The notes beneath the pieces are model-generated. The model had not been told where the DNA came from and did not search any database. It was given only the letters and a program-made list of their open reading frames with translations. Both the position numbers and the translations under genes were made by a program. A stretch of 40,612 nucleotides of DNA. Origin: Staphylococcus americanisciuri (GTDB lineage Bacteria; Bacillota; Bacilli; Staphylococcales; Staphylococcaceae). The stretch spans positions 1 to 40,612 of the forward strand of contig NZ_JANUXY010000013.1 of assembly GCF_024814435.1 (NCBI RefSeq). The letters run 5' to 3'. Below are positions 11,801 through 21,314 of the stretch, piece by piece (the stretch's first letter is position 1; each line of letters opens with the position of its first letter).

Positions 11801-12340
11801 GTGAAAATCAATGAATTCATTGTCGTTGAAGGACGTGATGATACAGCGCGTGTAAAAAGTGCGGTATCATGTGAGACGATTGAGACGAACGGCAGTGCAA
11901 TCAACCAAGATGTATTAGATGTGATACGCCAAGCGCATGAAACAAGAGGTGTCATCGTCTTAACTGATCCTGATTTCCCGGGTGATAAAATTCGCACAAC
12001 GATTCGTAATGCGATTCCGGGTGTCAAACATGCGTTTATCGATCGCGAAGCAGCTAAAAGTAAACGTGGTAAAATCGGTGTAGAACATGCATCATTAGAA
12101 GACATTAGAGAAGCATTGATGCATGTCGCAACCCCTTTATCAGAAGGACAAGAAACCATTGATAAAGCGGTACTGATTGATTTAGGGTTAATCATTGGTC
12201 CAGATGCGAGACGACGACGTGACATACTCGGAAGACGTCTGCATATCGGTCATTCGAATGGGAAACAATTATTAAAGAAGCTCAATGCGTTTGGCTATAC
12301 AGAAGAAGATGTGAGGCGCGCATTGGATATAGAGGAGTAA
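11801..12340 (+). CDS. rnmV: Ribonuclease M5
   Basis: A 179-residue Toprim-domain RNase that matures 5S rRNA in low-GC Gram-positive bacteria, with L18 as cofactor. The Toprim motifs VVEGRDD (near residue 8) and LTDPDFPGDKIR are intact, and the C-terminal IGHSNGKQLLKKLNAFGYT is typical. It starts with GTG, 8 nt after AGAAGG. It sits between tatD and ksgA, so rRNA maturation and rRNA methylation genes are together. Its substrate, 5S rRNA, is encoded at both ends of this window. Confidence 0.95.
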   Translation: MKINEFIVVEGRDDTARVKSAVSCETIETNGSAINQDVLDVIRQAHETRGVIVLTDPDFPGDKIRTTIRNAIPGVKHAFIDREAAKSKRGKIGVEHASLEDIREALMHVATPLSEGQETIDKAVLIDLGLIIGPDARRRRDILGRRLHIGHSNGKQLLKKLNAFGYTEEDVRRALDIEE

Positions 12341-13237
<897 letters not shown>

Positions 13238-13242
13238 AATAA

Positions 13243-13271
13243 TTGACATTCCAAATACACCTTGATAAAAT
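13243..13271 (+). promoter_or_regulatory. Upstream promoter of veg (P1)
   Basis: TTGACA and TAAAAT are spaced by 17 nt, directly after the ksgA stop codon. It is followed 12 nt later by a second promoter. Confidence 0.7.
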
Positions 13272-13283
13272 TAAGAATTTATA

Positions 13284-13313
13284 TTGACTTATCGCTTATT
13301 TTTGTGTTATAAT
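13284..13313 (+). promoter_or_regulatory. Proximal promoter of veg (P2)
   Basis: TTGACT and a consensus TATAAT are separated by 18 nt, 24 nt before the veg start. The veg promoter of B. subtilis is a very strong vegetative promoter, and this arrangement fits. Confidence 0.8.
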
Positions 13314-13337
13314 ACACCCATAGCGAGGTGGAGCAAT

Positions 13338-13604
13338 ATGCTAAAATCTATTGGAGACATCAAAAATCGACTTGATTGTCAGTTAGGGAATCGTATTGTA
13401 CTGAAAGCTAATGGGGGACGTAAGAAAACAATTGAACGCTGTGGTGTATTAACTGAAACATATCCATCTGTGTTCATTGTTGAATTGGATCCAGATAAAC
13501 ACAACTTTGAACGCGTGTCTTATACATATGCGGATGTGCTAACACAAAACGTACATGTCTCATTTGTTGATGAGGACACATATCAAGAAGTAAGCGCGAG
13601 ATAA
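13338..13604 (+). CDS. veg: Veg family protein
   Basis: An 88-residue cytoplasmic protein of the Veg (DUF1021) family, with the conserved [24 protein letters not shown] and SYTYADVLT segments. In B. subtilis it stimulates biofilm gene expression; its biochemical role is unclear. The ATG at 13338 has GAGGTGGAG about 7 nt upstream. Two promoters precede it and a terminator follows, so it is a single-gene transcript with expected high expression. Confidence 0.93.
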   Translation: MLKSIGDIKNRLDCQLGNRIVLKANGGRKKTIERCGVLTETYPSVFIVELDPDKHNFERVSYTYADVLTQNVHVSFVDEDTYQEVSAR

Positions 13605-13640
13605 ATAAACTGTGCGTAACAGAATGAATATCGTATAAGG

Positions 13641-13673
13641 AGCCATTCAATCATGGGATTGGGTGGTTTTATT
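13641..13673 (+). terminator. Terminator of veg
   Basis: A 12-bp stem (13641-13652 with 13657-13668, three G-U pairs), a 4-nt loop and a T-rich tail, 36 nt after the veg stop. Confidence 0.78.
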
Positions 13674-13690
13674 TGGGCTGTCCAGCTTTT

Positions 13691-13860
13691 GTGGTGTAAA
13701 GATAGATACATAGTTTTATTTAGAATGCAGTTTAGTTAAGTTGAAATAGTTACTTTATTGAGCGTACAGTCCAATGTGATTGTGCGTTTTTGCATGCTTG
13801 AAAAAGGGCAGAATCAGTTCATCATGCAATATCACCATAAAAGGATATAGAACCGATATG
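13691..13860 (+). repeat. Dispersed intergenic repeat, copy 2
   Basis: It shares with copy 1 an identical 21-nt stretch (13753-13773) that forms the 5' part of a GCGTACA/TGTGCGT hairpin followed by T's. With copy 3 it shares TAAGTTGAAATAGT, and the start (GTGGTGTAAAGATA) and end (GTTCATCATGC, then GATATAGAACCGATAT) are also alike. It begins about 20 nt after the veg terminator. Confidence 0.75.
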
Positions 13861-13989
13861 CGTCAAGTTGAAAGTGTTATTGCATATCAATCAGTTACTG
13901 TTTAAGTTTGATGCAATAAAATATCGATTTTGCACAGTGCTCGAATTATGCGCAACGCCTAACCATCTTTTTATAACCTCGTTTCAGTC

Positions 13990-14054
13990 TTACTAGGGTG
14001 GGACAACGGAATCTTTTTAGAAAAATGAGATACCTGTTTCAATCCCTACTATTG
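13990..14054 (+). repeat. Degenerate intergenic element, shared with 30975-31030
   Basis: TTTTAGAAAAATGAG occurs here and at 30992-31006, preceded in both by GGG and ACAAC and followed by TGTT. The order GGGTGGGACAAC...GTTTCAATCCCT recalls a staphylococcal intergenic repeat that I know from other genomes, here decayed. Confidence 0.45.
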
Positions 14055-14216
14055 TGATAAACTTTTATGCAATATTAAAAGAACTTTCGTATTGCCGGTT
14101 GTTTTCATTGTTGAATGGGGGTATCATACGAATATAAGAGTTATGTAATATTTTTGTAAAACTTTGAATGCACTTTTGATATCCTGAAAAATCTTTTCGA
14201 GTTATTAAGGCAATTA

Positions 14217-14225
14217 TGGTAAAAT
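14217..14225 (+). promoter_or_regulatory. Extended -10 promoter for ispE
   Basis: TGGTAAAAT is an extended -10 (TGnTAAAAT) 36 nt before the ispE start. A weak TTCGAG lies 18 nt upstream. The same 13-nt context (ATTATGGTAAAAT) precedes ftsH. Confidence 0.6.
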
Positions 14226-14260
14226 CACTTTAATACCAACTTGAAAGAGGAAAAATTGCG

Positions 14261-15109
14261 ATGATTTATGAAACAGCATCAGCTAAGATTAACTTGACAT
14301 TAGACACTTTGTTTAAACGACATGATGGCTATCACGAGGTCGAGATGATTATGACAACCATTGATTTAAATGATCGTTTGTCTTTTCAGAAGCGCCGTGA
14401 TAATAAGATTGTGTTGAATGTAGATGAGACGTTCGTACCATCAGATGAACGTAATTTGGCATATCGTGCAGCACAGCTTATGAAAGAAACTTATGGGATT
14501 AAGCAAGGTGTGAAGATTACTTTAGATAAGCATATACCAGTTGCTGCTGGTCTTGCAGGAGGTTCGAGCGATGCCGCCGCAACGATGCGTGGGCTTAATC
14601 GCTTGTTTGACTTAGGTCTTTCATTAGACGAACTTAGTAAATTATCTGCTGAAATTGGTTCGGATATCCCGTTTTGTGTTTATGGCACGACTGCCTTATG
14701 TAAAGGACGTGGTGAGCAAATTGAGCTGTTGAAGCGTCCGCCGTCAGCTTGGGTGGTCATTGCTAAGCCACATATGGGCTTGTCGACACCTGAAGTATAT
14801 GGAGGATTAGATCTTAGTCAACCATTTGATGTACATACACAGGCTTGTTTGACGGCTATTGAGCAAGAGGACTATATGCAGATGTGTCAAAGTTTATCTA
14901 ATCGCCTTGAGCCAGTATCTATGCGACTGCAACCGGAGATAGAGAAGATAAAAAGAAACATGTTAAACAGTGGGGCTGATGGTGCACTCATGAGTGGTAG
15001 CGGTCCAACAGTGTATGGCTTAGCACAGAGAGAGCGTCAAGCGCGACACATTTATAATGCTGTGAGTGGTTGTTGTAAGGATGTTTACCTTGTTAGAACA
15101 CTTGGCTAA
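14261..15109 (+). CDS. ispE: 4-diphosphocytidyl-2-C-methyl-D-erythritol kinase family protein
   Basis: A 282-residue GHMP kinase. The ATP-binding loop [15 protein letters not shown] lies at about 90-104, the N-terminal AKINLTLD motif near residue 9, and the C-terminal [11 protein letters not shown] glycine loop is intact. In the non-mevalonate pathway IspE phosphorylates CDP-methylerythritol. Staphylococci make isoprenoids by the mevalonate route, so the actual substrate of this retained homologue is uncertain. GAGAGG precedes the start. It leads the ispE-purR-ridA-spoVG group, as in B. subtilis. Confidence 0.9.
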   Translation: MIYETASAKINLTLDTLFKRHDGYHEVEMIMTTIDLNDRLSFQKRRDNKIVLNVDETFVPSDERNLAYRAAQLMKETYGIKQGVKITLDKHIPVAAGLAGGSSDAAATMRGLNRLFDLGLSLDELSKLSAEIGSDIPFCVYGTTALCKGRGEQIELLKRPPSAWVVIAKPHMGLSTPEVYGGLDLSQPFDVHTQACLTAIEQEDYMQMCQSLSNRLEPVSMRLQPEIEKIKRNMLNSGADGALMSGSGPTVYGLAQRERQARHIYNAVSGCCKDVYLVRTLG

Positions 15110-15136
15110 TATACAGAGAAAGGATGAATGAACAAG

Positions 15137-15958
15137 GTGCGATATAAAAGAAGTGAACGAATTGTTTACATGACTCAATATTTAATTAGCAATCCTAATA
15201 AACTCGTACCGCTGACATACTTTGTTGAGAAGTTTAAGCAAGCAAAGTCATCGATTAGCGAAGATGTCCAAATCATTAAGGATACAGTTGTCAAAGAAGG
15301 TCTTGGATCTATTGAGACTGTTGCAGGTGCGAGTGGTGGCGTCAGATATCGACCGCAGATGCAACGTGAAGAGGCGGAAGCGGTTATTCAAGAAGTCACA
15401 ACATTATTGCAGGAGAAGGATAGACTGCTACCGGGTGGTTATCTCTTTTTATCTGATTTAATGGGTAACCCTACACTCTTGAAAAAGGTAGGCAAACTTA
15501 TCGCAACTATCTATATGGAGGAAGAGTTAGATGCGATTGTGACCATTGCAACAAAAGGTATTTCTTTGGCACATGCGGTTGCTAGTGTATTGAATTTGCC
15601 GGTTGTTGTGATACGAAAAGACAACAAGGTGACTGAAGGTTCGACAGTGTCAATCAACTATGTTTCAGGCTCATCTAGAAAGATTGAGACGATGGTATTG
15701 TCTAAACGAACATTGAAAGAACACTCTAAAGTGCTTGTTGTGGATGATTTTATGCGTGCAGGTGGTTCCATTAATGGTGTAATGAATTTGATGGCAGAGT
15801 TTAAAGCACAGGTAAAAGGGGTATCAGTACTTGTGGAGTCCAAAGAAGTAAAACAACGACTGATTGAGGATTACACATCTCTTGTCCGCCTATCTGATGT
15901 CGATGAATACAATCAAGACTTTGAGGTAGAACCAGGAAATAGTTTATCCAAATTCTAA
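15137..15958 (+). CDS. purR: Purine operon repressor PurR
   Basis: A 273-residue repressor of purine biosynthesis genes with an N-terminal winged helix (about 1-75) and a phosphoribosyltransferase-like domain that senses PRPP. The PRPP-loop motif VLVVDDFMRAGG is at about 199-210. The GTG at 15137 was chosen because it gives VRYKRSER, where homologues begin, and AAGGA lies 12 nt upstream. The in-frame ATG at 15128 is only 3 nt from that box; it would add three residues. Confidence 0.93.
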   Translation: MRYKRSERIVYMTQYLISNPNKLVPLTYFVEKFKQAKSSISEDVQIIKDTVVKEGLGSIETVAGASGGVRYRPQMQREEAEAVIQEVTTLLQEKDRLLPGGYLFLSDLMGNPTLLKKVGKLIATIYMEEELDAIVTIATKGISLAHAVASVLNLPVVVIRKDNKVTEGSTVSINYVSGSSRKIETMVLSKRTLKEHSKVLVVDDFMRAGGSINGVMNLMAEFKAQVKGVSVLVESKEVKQRLIEDYTSLVRLSDVDEYNQDFEVEPGNSLSKF

Positions 15959-15976
15959 AAAGGAGTAGTCGATAAT

Positions 15977-16351
15977 ATGAAATTAATTAACACTCAAAAA
16001 GCTCCAGCAGCTGTTGGACCTTACTCACACGCTGCGATTGTCAACGGTTTAGTCTACACGTCAGGTCAAATCCCTTTGAACTTAGAGGGTGAGATTGTGA
16101 GTGATTGCATTGTAGAGCAAACAAAACAAGTAATTGAAAACTTGAAAGTTGTACTTGAAGCGGCAGGGTCAGACTTAGATCATGTTGTCAAAGCTTTAAT
16201 CTTTTTGTCAGATATGGAGAACTTCCAAAAGGTGAATGAGGTTTATGGTTCATACTTTGATGCACATAAACCTGCAAGAAGTGCGGTTGAAGTTGCACGT
16301 TTACCGAAAGACGTCAAGATTGAAATTGAATTGATTGCAGAGGTTAAATAG
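15977..16351 (+). CDS. ridA: RidA family reactive enamine/imine deaminase (YabJ)
   Basis: A 124-residue YjgF/YER057c/UK114 protein. Family trimers hydrolyse reactive 2-aminoacrylate-type intermediates to ketoacids and ammonia. The active-site arginine lies in KPARSAVEV near residue 105, and PVGPY-like AVGPYSHA and SGQIPL segments are present. AAAGGAG precedes the ATG by 11 nt. It follows purR by 18 nt and is upstream of spoVG, the yabJ-spoVG pair that in S. aureus is under SigB control; no clear SigB promoter was seen here. Confidence 0.95.
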   Translation: MKLINTQKAPAAVGPYSHAAIVNGLVYTSGQIPLNLEGEIVSDCIVEQTKQVIENLKVVLEAAGSDLDHVVKALIFLSDMENFQKVNEVYGSYFDAHKPARSAVEVARLPKDVKIEIELIAEVK

Positions 16352-16421
16352 CAAGAGGCTCAATACTCGATACAGTCAACTTCTACAAAAAATTATATAC
16401 AAAACTATGGGGGGCGCACTT

Positions 16422-16709
16422 ATGAAAGTGACAGATGTTAGACTTAGAAAAATACAAACGGAAGGAAGAATGAAGGCGTTAGTTTCAATCACGCTTGAAG
16501 ATGCTTTTGTTATCCACGATTTACGTGTGATTGAAGGTAATTCTGGCCTATTCGTCGCAATGCCAAGCAAGCGCACAGCTGATGGCGAATTCTGTGATAT
16601 TGCGCATCCAATCAACTCAGAGATGAGACAAGCGATTCAAGATGCTGTAATGAAAGTATACGAAGAAACAGATGAAGTACTTCCAGCGCAAGAACCAACA
16701 GAAGAATAA
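16422..16709 (+). CDS. spoVG: Septation/regulatory protein SpoVG
   Basis: A 95-residue SpoVG. The protein binds nucleic acid and in staphylococci influences capsule, virulence and cell-wall genes; the sporulation name is historical. The N-terminal [11 protein letters not shown] beta strand and [12 protein letters not shown] are conserved, and the C-terminus is acidic and variable. The start is fixed by homology, with an unusual all-G ribosome site (GGGGGGCG) 6 nt upstream that can still pair with the anti-SD using one G-U. Two hairpins follow the gene. Confidence 0.94.
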   Translation: MKVTDVRLRKIQTEGRMKALVSITLEDAFVIHDLRVIEGNSGLFVAMPSKRTADGEFCDIAHPINSEMRQAIQDAVMKVYEETDEVLPAQEPTEE

Positions 16710-16721
16710 TAACACTGTAAT

Positions 16722-16760
16722 GTAGACGAACAAACACATGATAGATGTGCTGTTGTCTAC
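16722..16760 (+). repeat. Hairpin after spoVG
   Basis: GTAGAC at 16722 pairs with GTCTAC at 16755, with ACA/TGT and CACAT/ATGTG inside. It lacks a T-run and sits just before the terminator, so it may stabilise the 3' end. Confidence 0.5.
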
Positions 16761-16766
16761 AAAAGA

Positions 16767-16808
16767 GGCTAAGACATAGACCATTGGGGTCCTATCTTAG
16801 CCTTTTTT
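16767..16808 (+). terminator. Terminator after spoVG
   Basis: GGCTAAGA...ATAG pairs with CTAT...CTTAGCC and six T follow. It closes the ispE-purR-ridA-spoVG unit. Confidence 0.85.
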
Positions 16809-16937
16809 GCATGCTTATACATATAGATTTATTGAGATTGCCTAGCTTAGAGAAATGGAACAGCTGATAAAAAATTTGGAATTTTTATGTAAGATTTCCG
16901 AATTATATCATTGGTAAGGTGTTTCTTTTATTACGCC

Positions 16938-18363
<1,426 letters not shown>

Positions 18364-18432
18364 AATGAAGCATAACGGGTAATAAGGTTTTATAACATAT
18401 TAGTGATCAAAACAATTATTGGAGGATTTATA

Positions 18433-19398
18433 ATGTTAAACACCGAATATAAAAATTCGTCTCTGAAGATTTTCTCATTGAAAGGTAATGAGCCACTCGC
18501 ACAAGAAGTTGCAGACCATGTGGGGGTAGAACTTGGTAAATGTACGGTCAAACGCTTTAGTGATGGTGAAATCCAAATCAACATTGAAGAAAGTATTCGT
18601 GGGTGTGACGTTTTTATTATTCAACCTACTTCAAATCCAGTGAACGTTCACTTGATGGAATTATTAATCATGATTGATGCGTGTAAGCGCGCATCTGCAG
18701 CAAATATTTCAATTGTCGTTCCTTACTACGGCTACGCACGTCAAGACCGTAAAGCACGCAGTCGTGAACCGATTACTGCGAAGCTTGTGGCAGACTTATT
18801 TGAAACAGCTGGTGCGGATCGCATGATTGCATTAGATTTACATGCACCACAAATTCAAGGTTTCTTTGATATTCCGATTGATCACTTGATGGGTGTACCG
18901 ATTTTGGCGGATTATTTCTTAAACAATAAAGATATTGATCCAGAGAAATGTGTTGTCGTATCTCCAGACCATGGTGGTGTAACACGTGCACGTAAGCTAG
19001 CTGATATTTTGAAAACACCAATTGCTATCATTGATAAGCGTCGTCCAAAACCGAATGTGGCAGAAGTTATGAATATTGTGGGTCAAATTGAAGGACGTAC
19101 AGCGATTATTATTGATGACATCATCGACACAGCAGGTACGATTACATTAGCTGCACAAGCGTTAAAAGATAAAGGTGCAACAGAAGTATATGCATGTTGT
19201 ACACATCCAGTATTGTCAGGTCCGGCAAAAGAGCGTATTGAAAACTCAGCAATTAAAGAATTAATCGTTACAAACTCAATTCTATTGAAAGATGAGCAAA
19301 AACCAAGTAACATTAAAGAACTTTCTGTTGCGGAATTACTTGCACAAGCGATTGTTCGTGTGTATGAACGTGAATCAGTGAGTGTGTTATTTGACTAA
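18433..19398 (+). CDS. prs: Ribose-phosphate pyrophosphokinase
   Basis: A 321-residue class I PRPP synthetase that converts ribose-5-phosphate and ATP to PRPP, feeding purine, pyrimidine, His, Trp and NAD synthesis. The [23 protein letters not shown] and PRPP-binding [16 protein letters not shown] ([13 protein letters not shown]) motifs are intact. The ATG at 18433 has GGAGG 7 nt upstream; a further upstream start at 18403 lacks a ribosome site. PRPP made here is the signal sensed by PurR encoded nearby. Confidence 0.97.
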   Translation: MLNTEYKNSSLKIFSLKGNEPLAQEVADHVGVELGKCTVKRFSDGEIQINIEESIRGCDVFIIQPTSNPVNVHLMELLIMIDACKRASAANISIVVPYYGYARQDRKARSREPITAKLVADLFETAGADRMIALDLHAPQIQGFFDIPIDHLMGVPILADYFLNNKDIDPEKCVVVSPDHGGVTRARKLADILKTPIAIIDKRRPKPNVAEVMNIVGQIEGRTAIIIDDIIDTAGTITLAAQALKDKGATEVYACCTHPVLSGPAKERIENSAIKELIVTNSILLKDEQKPSNIKELSVAELLAQAIVRVYERESVSVLFD

Positions 19399-19403
19399 GT
19401 GTG

Positions 19404-19432
19404 TTGACTTATCTATAGAATTTGTGTAAAAT
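19404..19432 (+). promoter_or_regulatory. Promoter for rplY
   Basis: TTGACT and TAAAAT are spaced by 17 nt right after the prs stop. Transcription would begin near 19440, leaving a leader of about 100 nt. Confidence 0.72.
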
Positions 19433-19440
19433 ATTTCTGT

Positions 19441-19514
19441 TCGTGTCATAACGGACAAATACACATTTGCAAGCAGCGAACTTGCTGATGGGCAAATGCG
19501 GCACGAGTGACGTG
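19441..19514 (+). promoter_or_regulatory. Structured 5' leader of rplY
   Basis: CATTTGC (19464) pairs with GCAAATG (19492), enclosing GCAAG/CTTGC or CAGC/GCTG as alternative inner stems. An outer TCGTG (19441) can pair with CACGA (19502). CACG at 19502 could instead pair with CGTG at 19511. The GATGG and GCACGAGT segments resemble loop E strands of 5S rRNA, the target of L25/CTC proteins, which raises the possibility of autoregulation. Confidence 0.45.
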
Positions 19515-19537
19515 CGTTAGAAAGGTGGAAAATGAAT

Positions 19538-20185
19538 ATGACTTCATTAAAGTCTATTATTCGTCAAGGTAAACAAACTCGCGGTGATTTACGTAAAATC
19601 CGTGAAGCAGGTAAAGTTCCTGCAGTAGTATACGGTTACGGTACTAAAAACGTATCAGTTAAAGTTGATGAAGTAGAATTCATCAAAGTGATTCGTGAAG
19701 TAGGACGTAACGGTGTTATCGTTTTAGGTGTAGGTTCAAAAGAAATCAAAGTTATGGTATCTGATTACCAATTTGATCCTCTTAAAAACCAAATCACACA
19801 CATCGACTTCTTAGCAATCAACATGACAGAAGAACGTACAGTTGACGTACCAGTTCATTTAATCGGTGAAGCACCAGGTGCTAACGAAGGCGGCGTAGTT
19901 GAACAACCATTGTTCGACTTAAGCGTTACTGCTACACCAGACAACATCCCTGAAAGCATCGAAGTAGATATCAGTGAATTAAACATTGGTGATACTTTAA
20001 GCGTACAAGACATTAAAGTATCAGGTGACTTCACTATCGAAAACGAAGCCGAAGAAGCAGTTGTATCAGTGGTTGCACCTACTGAAGAGCCAACTGAAGA
20101 AGAAGTTGAAGCAATGGAAGGCGACGAAACACCTGAAGAGCCTGAAGTTGTTGGTGAAGAAAAAGAAGAAGCTGAAGAAGAATAA
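19538..20185 (+). CDS. rplY: Ribosomal protein bL25, long CTC (general stress) form
   Basis: A 215-residue long-form L25/CTC protein that binds loop E of 5S rRNA in the 50S subunit. The N-terminal L25 domain is at about 1-90 ([23 protein letters not shown]) and the TL5/CTC beta domain at about 95-180. The C-terminal tail of about 35 residues is strongly acidic (runs of Glu). The ATG at 19538 is preferred to one six bases earlier because AAAGGTGG lies 9 nt upstream. It is the last gene before a strong terminator. Confidence 0.95.
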   Translation: MTSLKSIIRQGKQTRGDLRKIREAGKVPAVVYGYGTKNVSVKVDEVEFIKVIREVGRNGVIVLGVGSKEIKVMVSDYQFDPLKNQITHIDFLAINMTEERTVDVPVHLIGEAPGANEGGVVEQPLFDLSVTATPDNIPESIEVDISELNIGDTLSVQDIKVSGDFTIENEAEEAVVSVVAPTEEPTEEEVEAMEGDETPEEPEVVGEEKEEAEEE

Positions 20186-20198
20186 TCTTCACTTCCGA

Positions 20199-20237
20199 AA
20201 GCATTATCCATTTTCTCAATGGGTAGTGCTTTTTTTG
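20199..20237 (+). terminator. Terminator of rplY
   Basis: A 13-bp stem, AGCATTATCCATT with AATGGGTAGTGCT, a 5-nt loop and seven T. Confidence 0.9.
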
Positions 20238-20250
20238 CTGTTCAGATTCT

Positions 20251-20394
20251 GTGGGAGGAAGGGTACCTATTATAGTTCCAGCTAAGTTGAAATAGTGCGC
20301 TTCTGTGGGCTTTTTGTATTCTTGAAAGAAAAAAGCGGAGTGGTTCATTATGCGATTCCATCACAAAAAATGTAGAACTAGATATTTCAAGAGA
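20251..20394 (+). repeat. Dispersed intergenic repeat, copy 3 (hairpin part deleted)
   Basis: It shares the TTCCAGCT.AGTTG.AATAG block and the exact 15-nt AAAGAAAAAAGCGGA with copy 1, and TAAGTTGAAATAGT with copy 2. The middle block with the conserved hairpin is shortened to GTGCGCTTCTGTGGGC plus T's. It starts about 14 nt after the rplY terminator. Confidence 0.7.
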
Positions 20395-20741
20395 GATAAA
20401 AATGAGTGATTTTCATAAGAGCGGAACGAGAGAGATTGTGTTACGATATAAAAGGCATCTATGTATAATAAAGTGTGAGACACGTAAAGCATGGTGATGT
20501 CTTGGTGACATAGGATAAATATTAGGATGTAATGTGTCAACGAATATAGATGAAATTTTGGATTAAGCGTCTGAAAGTGATGGAGATGTGACAAAAGCGG
20601 TTAAGCATTGAGCAGAGCCAAACGATATTGTTAAGCCTATCCATAGTTCTGTCGAGAGGTTCGCATCTTGTTTCACGCTTAATCTTTAGAAGTGTTAATA
20701 TAATTAATAAATTGTGTAATAAAAATAACGGAGGAACAAAG
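20395..20741 (+). other. Non-coding gap before pth with a long-range inverted repeat
   Basis: No supported ORF. GATTAAGCGT (20561-20570) is the exact reverse complement of ACGCTTAATC (20675-20684). Inside, AGATG and CATCT can add a second segment. The enclosed 104 nt contain two GTTAAGC copies. A TATAAT-like hexamer is at 20699-20704 without a convincing -35. I could not match the stretch to a known RNA family. Confidence 0.5.
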
Positions 20742-21314
20742 ATGAAATGTATTGTGGGTTTAGGAAACATTGGTAAACGCTATGAGCGTACAAGACACAA
20801 TATTGGATTTGAAGTCATCGATTATTTACTAAATCAGCACCAGATAGAACTAGATAAACAGAAGTTTCGTGGTGCATACACCATTGAACGCATGAATGGT
20901 GAAAAGGTAATGCTAATTGAACCTTTAACATTGATGAATTTGTCAGGCGAATCAGTGGTGCCACTGATGGATTACTACAATATTGCTGTTGAAGATTTGT
21001 TAGTTCTTTATGATGATATGGACTTACCACAAGGGCATGTGCGACTGAGACAAAAAGGAAGCGCAGGCGGTCACAATGGCATGAAGTCGATTATCAGCAA
21101 ACTGGGCACAAGTGATTTCAAGCGTATTCGTATTGGTATTGATAGACCAACCAACGGCATGTCTGTTCCAGATTATGTGTTGCAGAAGTTTTCAGATGCA
21201 GAGATGAGAACGATGCAACCAGTTATCGAACATGTTGCGGCAGCAGTTGAAGCATTTGTGAACAATGAGACATTTGAGAATGTTATGACACACTATAATG
21301 GTGAAATTCAGTGA
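20742..21314 (+). CDS. pth: Peptidyl-tRNA hydrolase
   Basis: A 190-residue enzyme that cleaves peptidyl-tRNA released from ribosomes, recycling tRNA. The VGLGN start, RTRHNIGF with catalytic His19, YDDMDLP with Asp91, and GGHNGMKSI are all present. The ATG at 20742 has GGAGG 8 nt upstream; an in-frame ATG at 20628 is discarded as non-homologous. Its stop overlaps the mfd start (GTGA), so the pair is translationally coupled. Confidence 0.96.
   Translation: MKCIVGLGNIGKRYERTRHNIGFEVIDYLLNQHQIELDKQKFRGAYTIERMNGEKVMLIEPLTLMNLSGESVVPLMDYYNIAVEDLLVLYDDMDLPQGHVRLRQKGSAGGHNGMKSIISKLGTSDFKRIRIGIDRPTNGMSVPDYVLQKFSDAEMRTMQPVIEHVAAAVEAFVNNETFENVMTHYNGEIQ

Larger units (their letters stand above)
13674..14195. 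other. Long non-coding gap between veg and ispE
   Basis: No ORF with a ribosome site was found on either strand. The stretch holds copy 2 of the dispersed repeat (13691-13860) and a degenerate element near 13990-14054 shared with the hpt-ftsH gap. An imperfect inverted repeat lies around 13912-13934 (AAAAT/ATTTT flanked by TGCA). The remaining sequence is AT-rich without recognised features. Confidence 0.6.

Noticed and set aside
13284..13337. N-terminal extension of veg
   Set aside because: The extension is translated promoter DNA (TTGACT and TATAAT).
16335..16421. N-terminal extension of spoVG overlapping ridA
   Set aside because: No ribosome site, and SpoVG proteins begin at MKVTDVRL.
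20025..20348. Overlapping ORFs on both strands at the rplY end and terminator
   Set aside because: They are shadows of the Glu-rich tail codons and run through the terminator.
20628..20741. 38-residue N-terminal extension of pth
   Set aside because: It covers the non-coding stem and AT-rich leader; Pth starts at MKCIVGLGN after a strong ribosome site.
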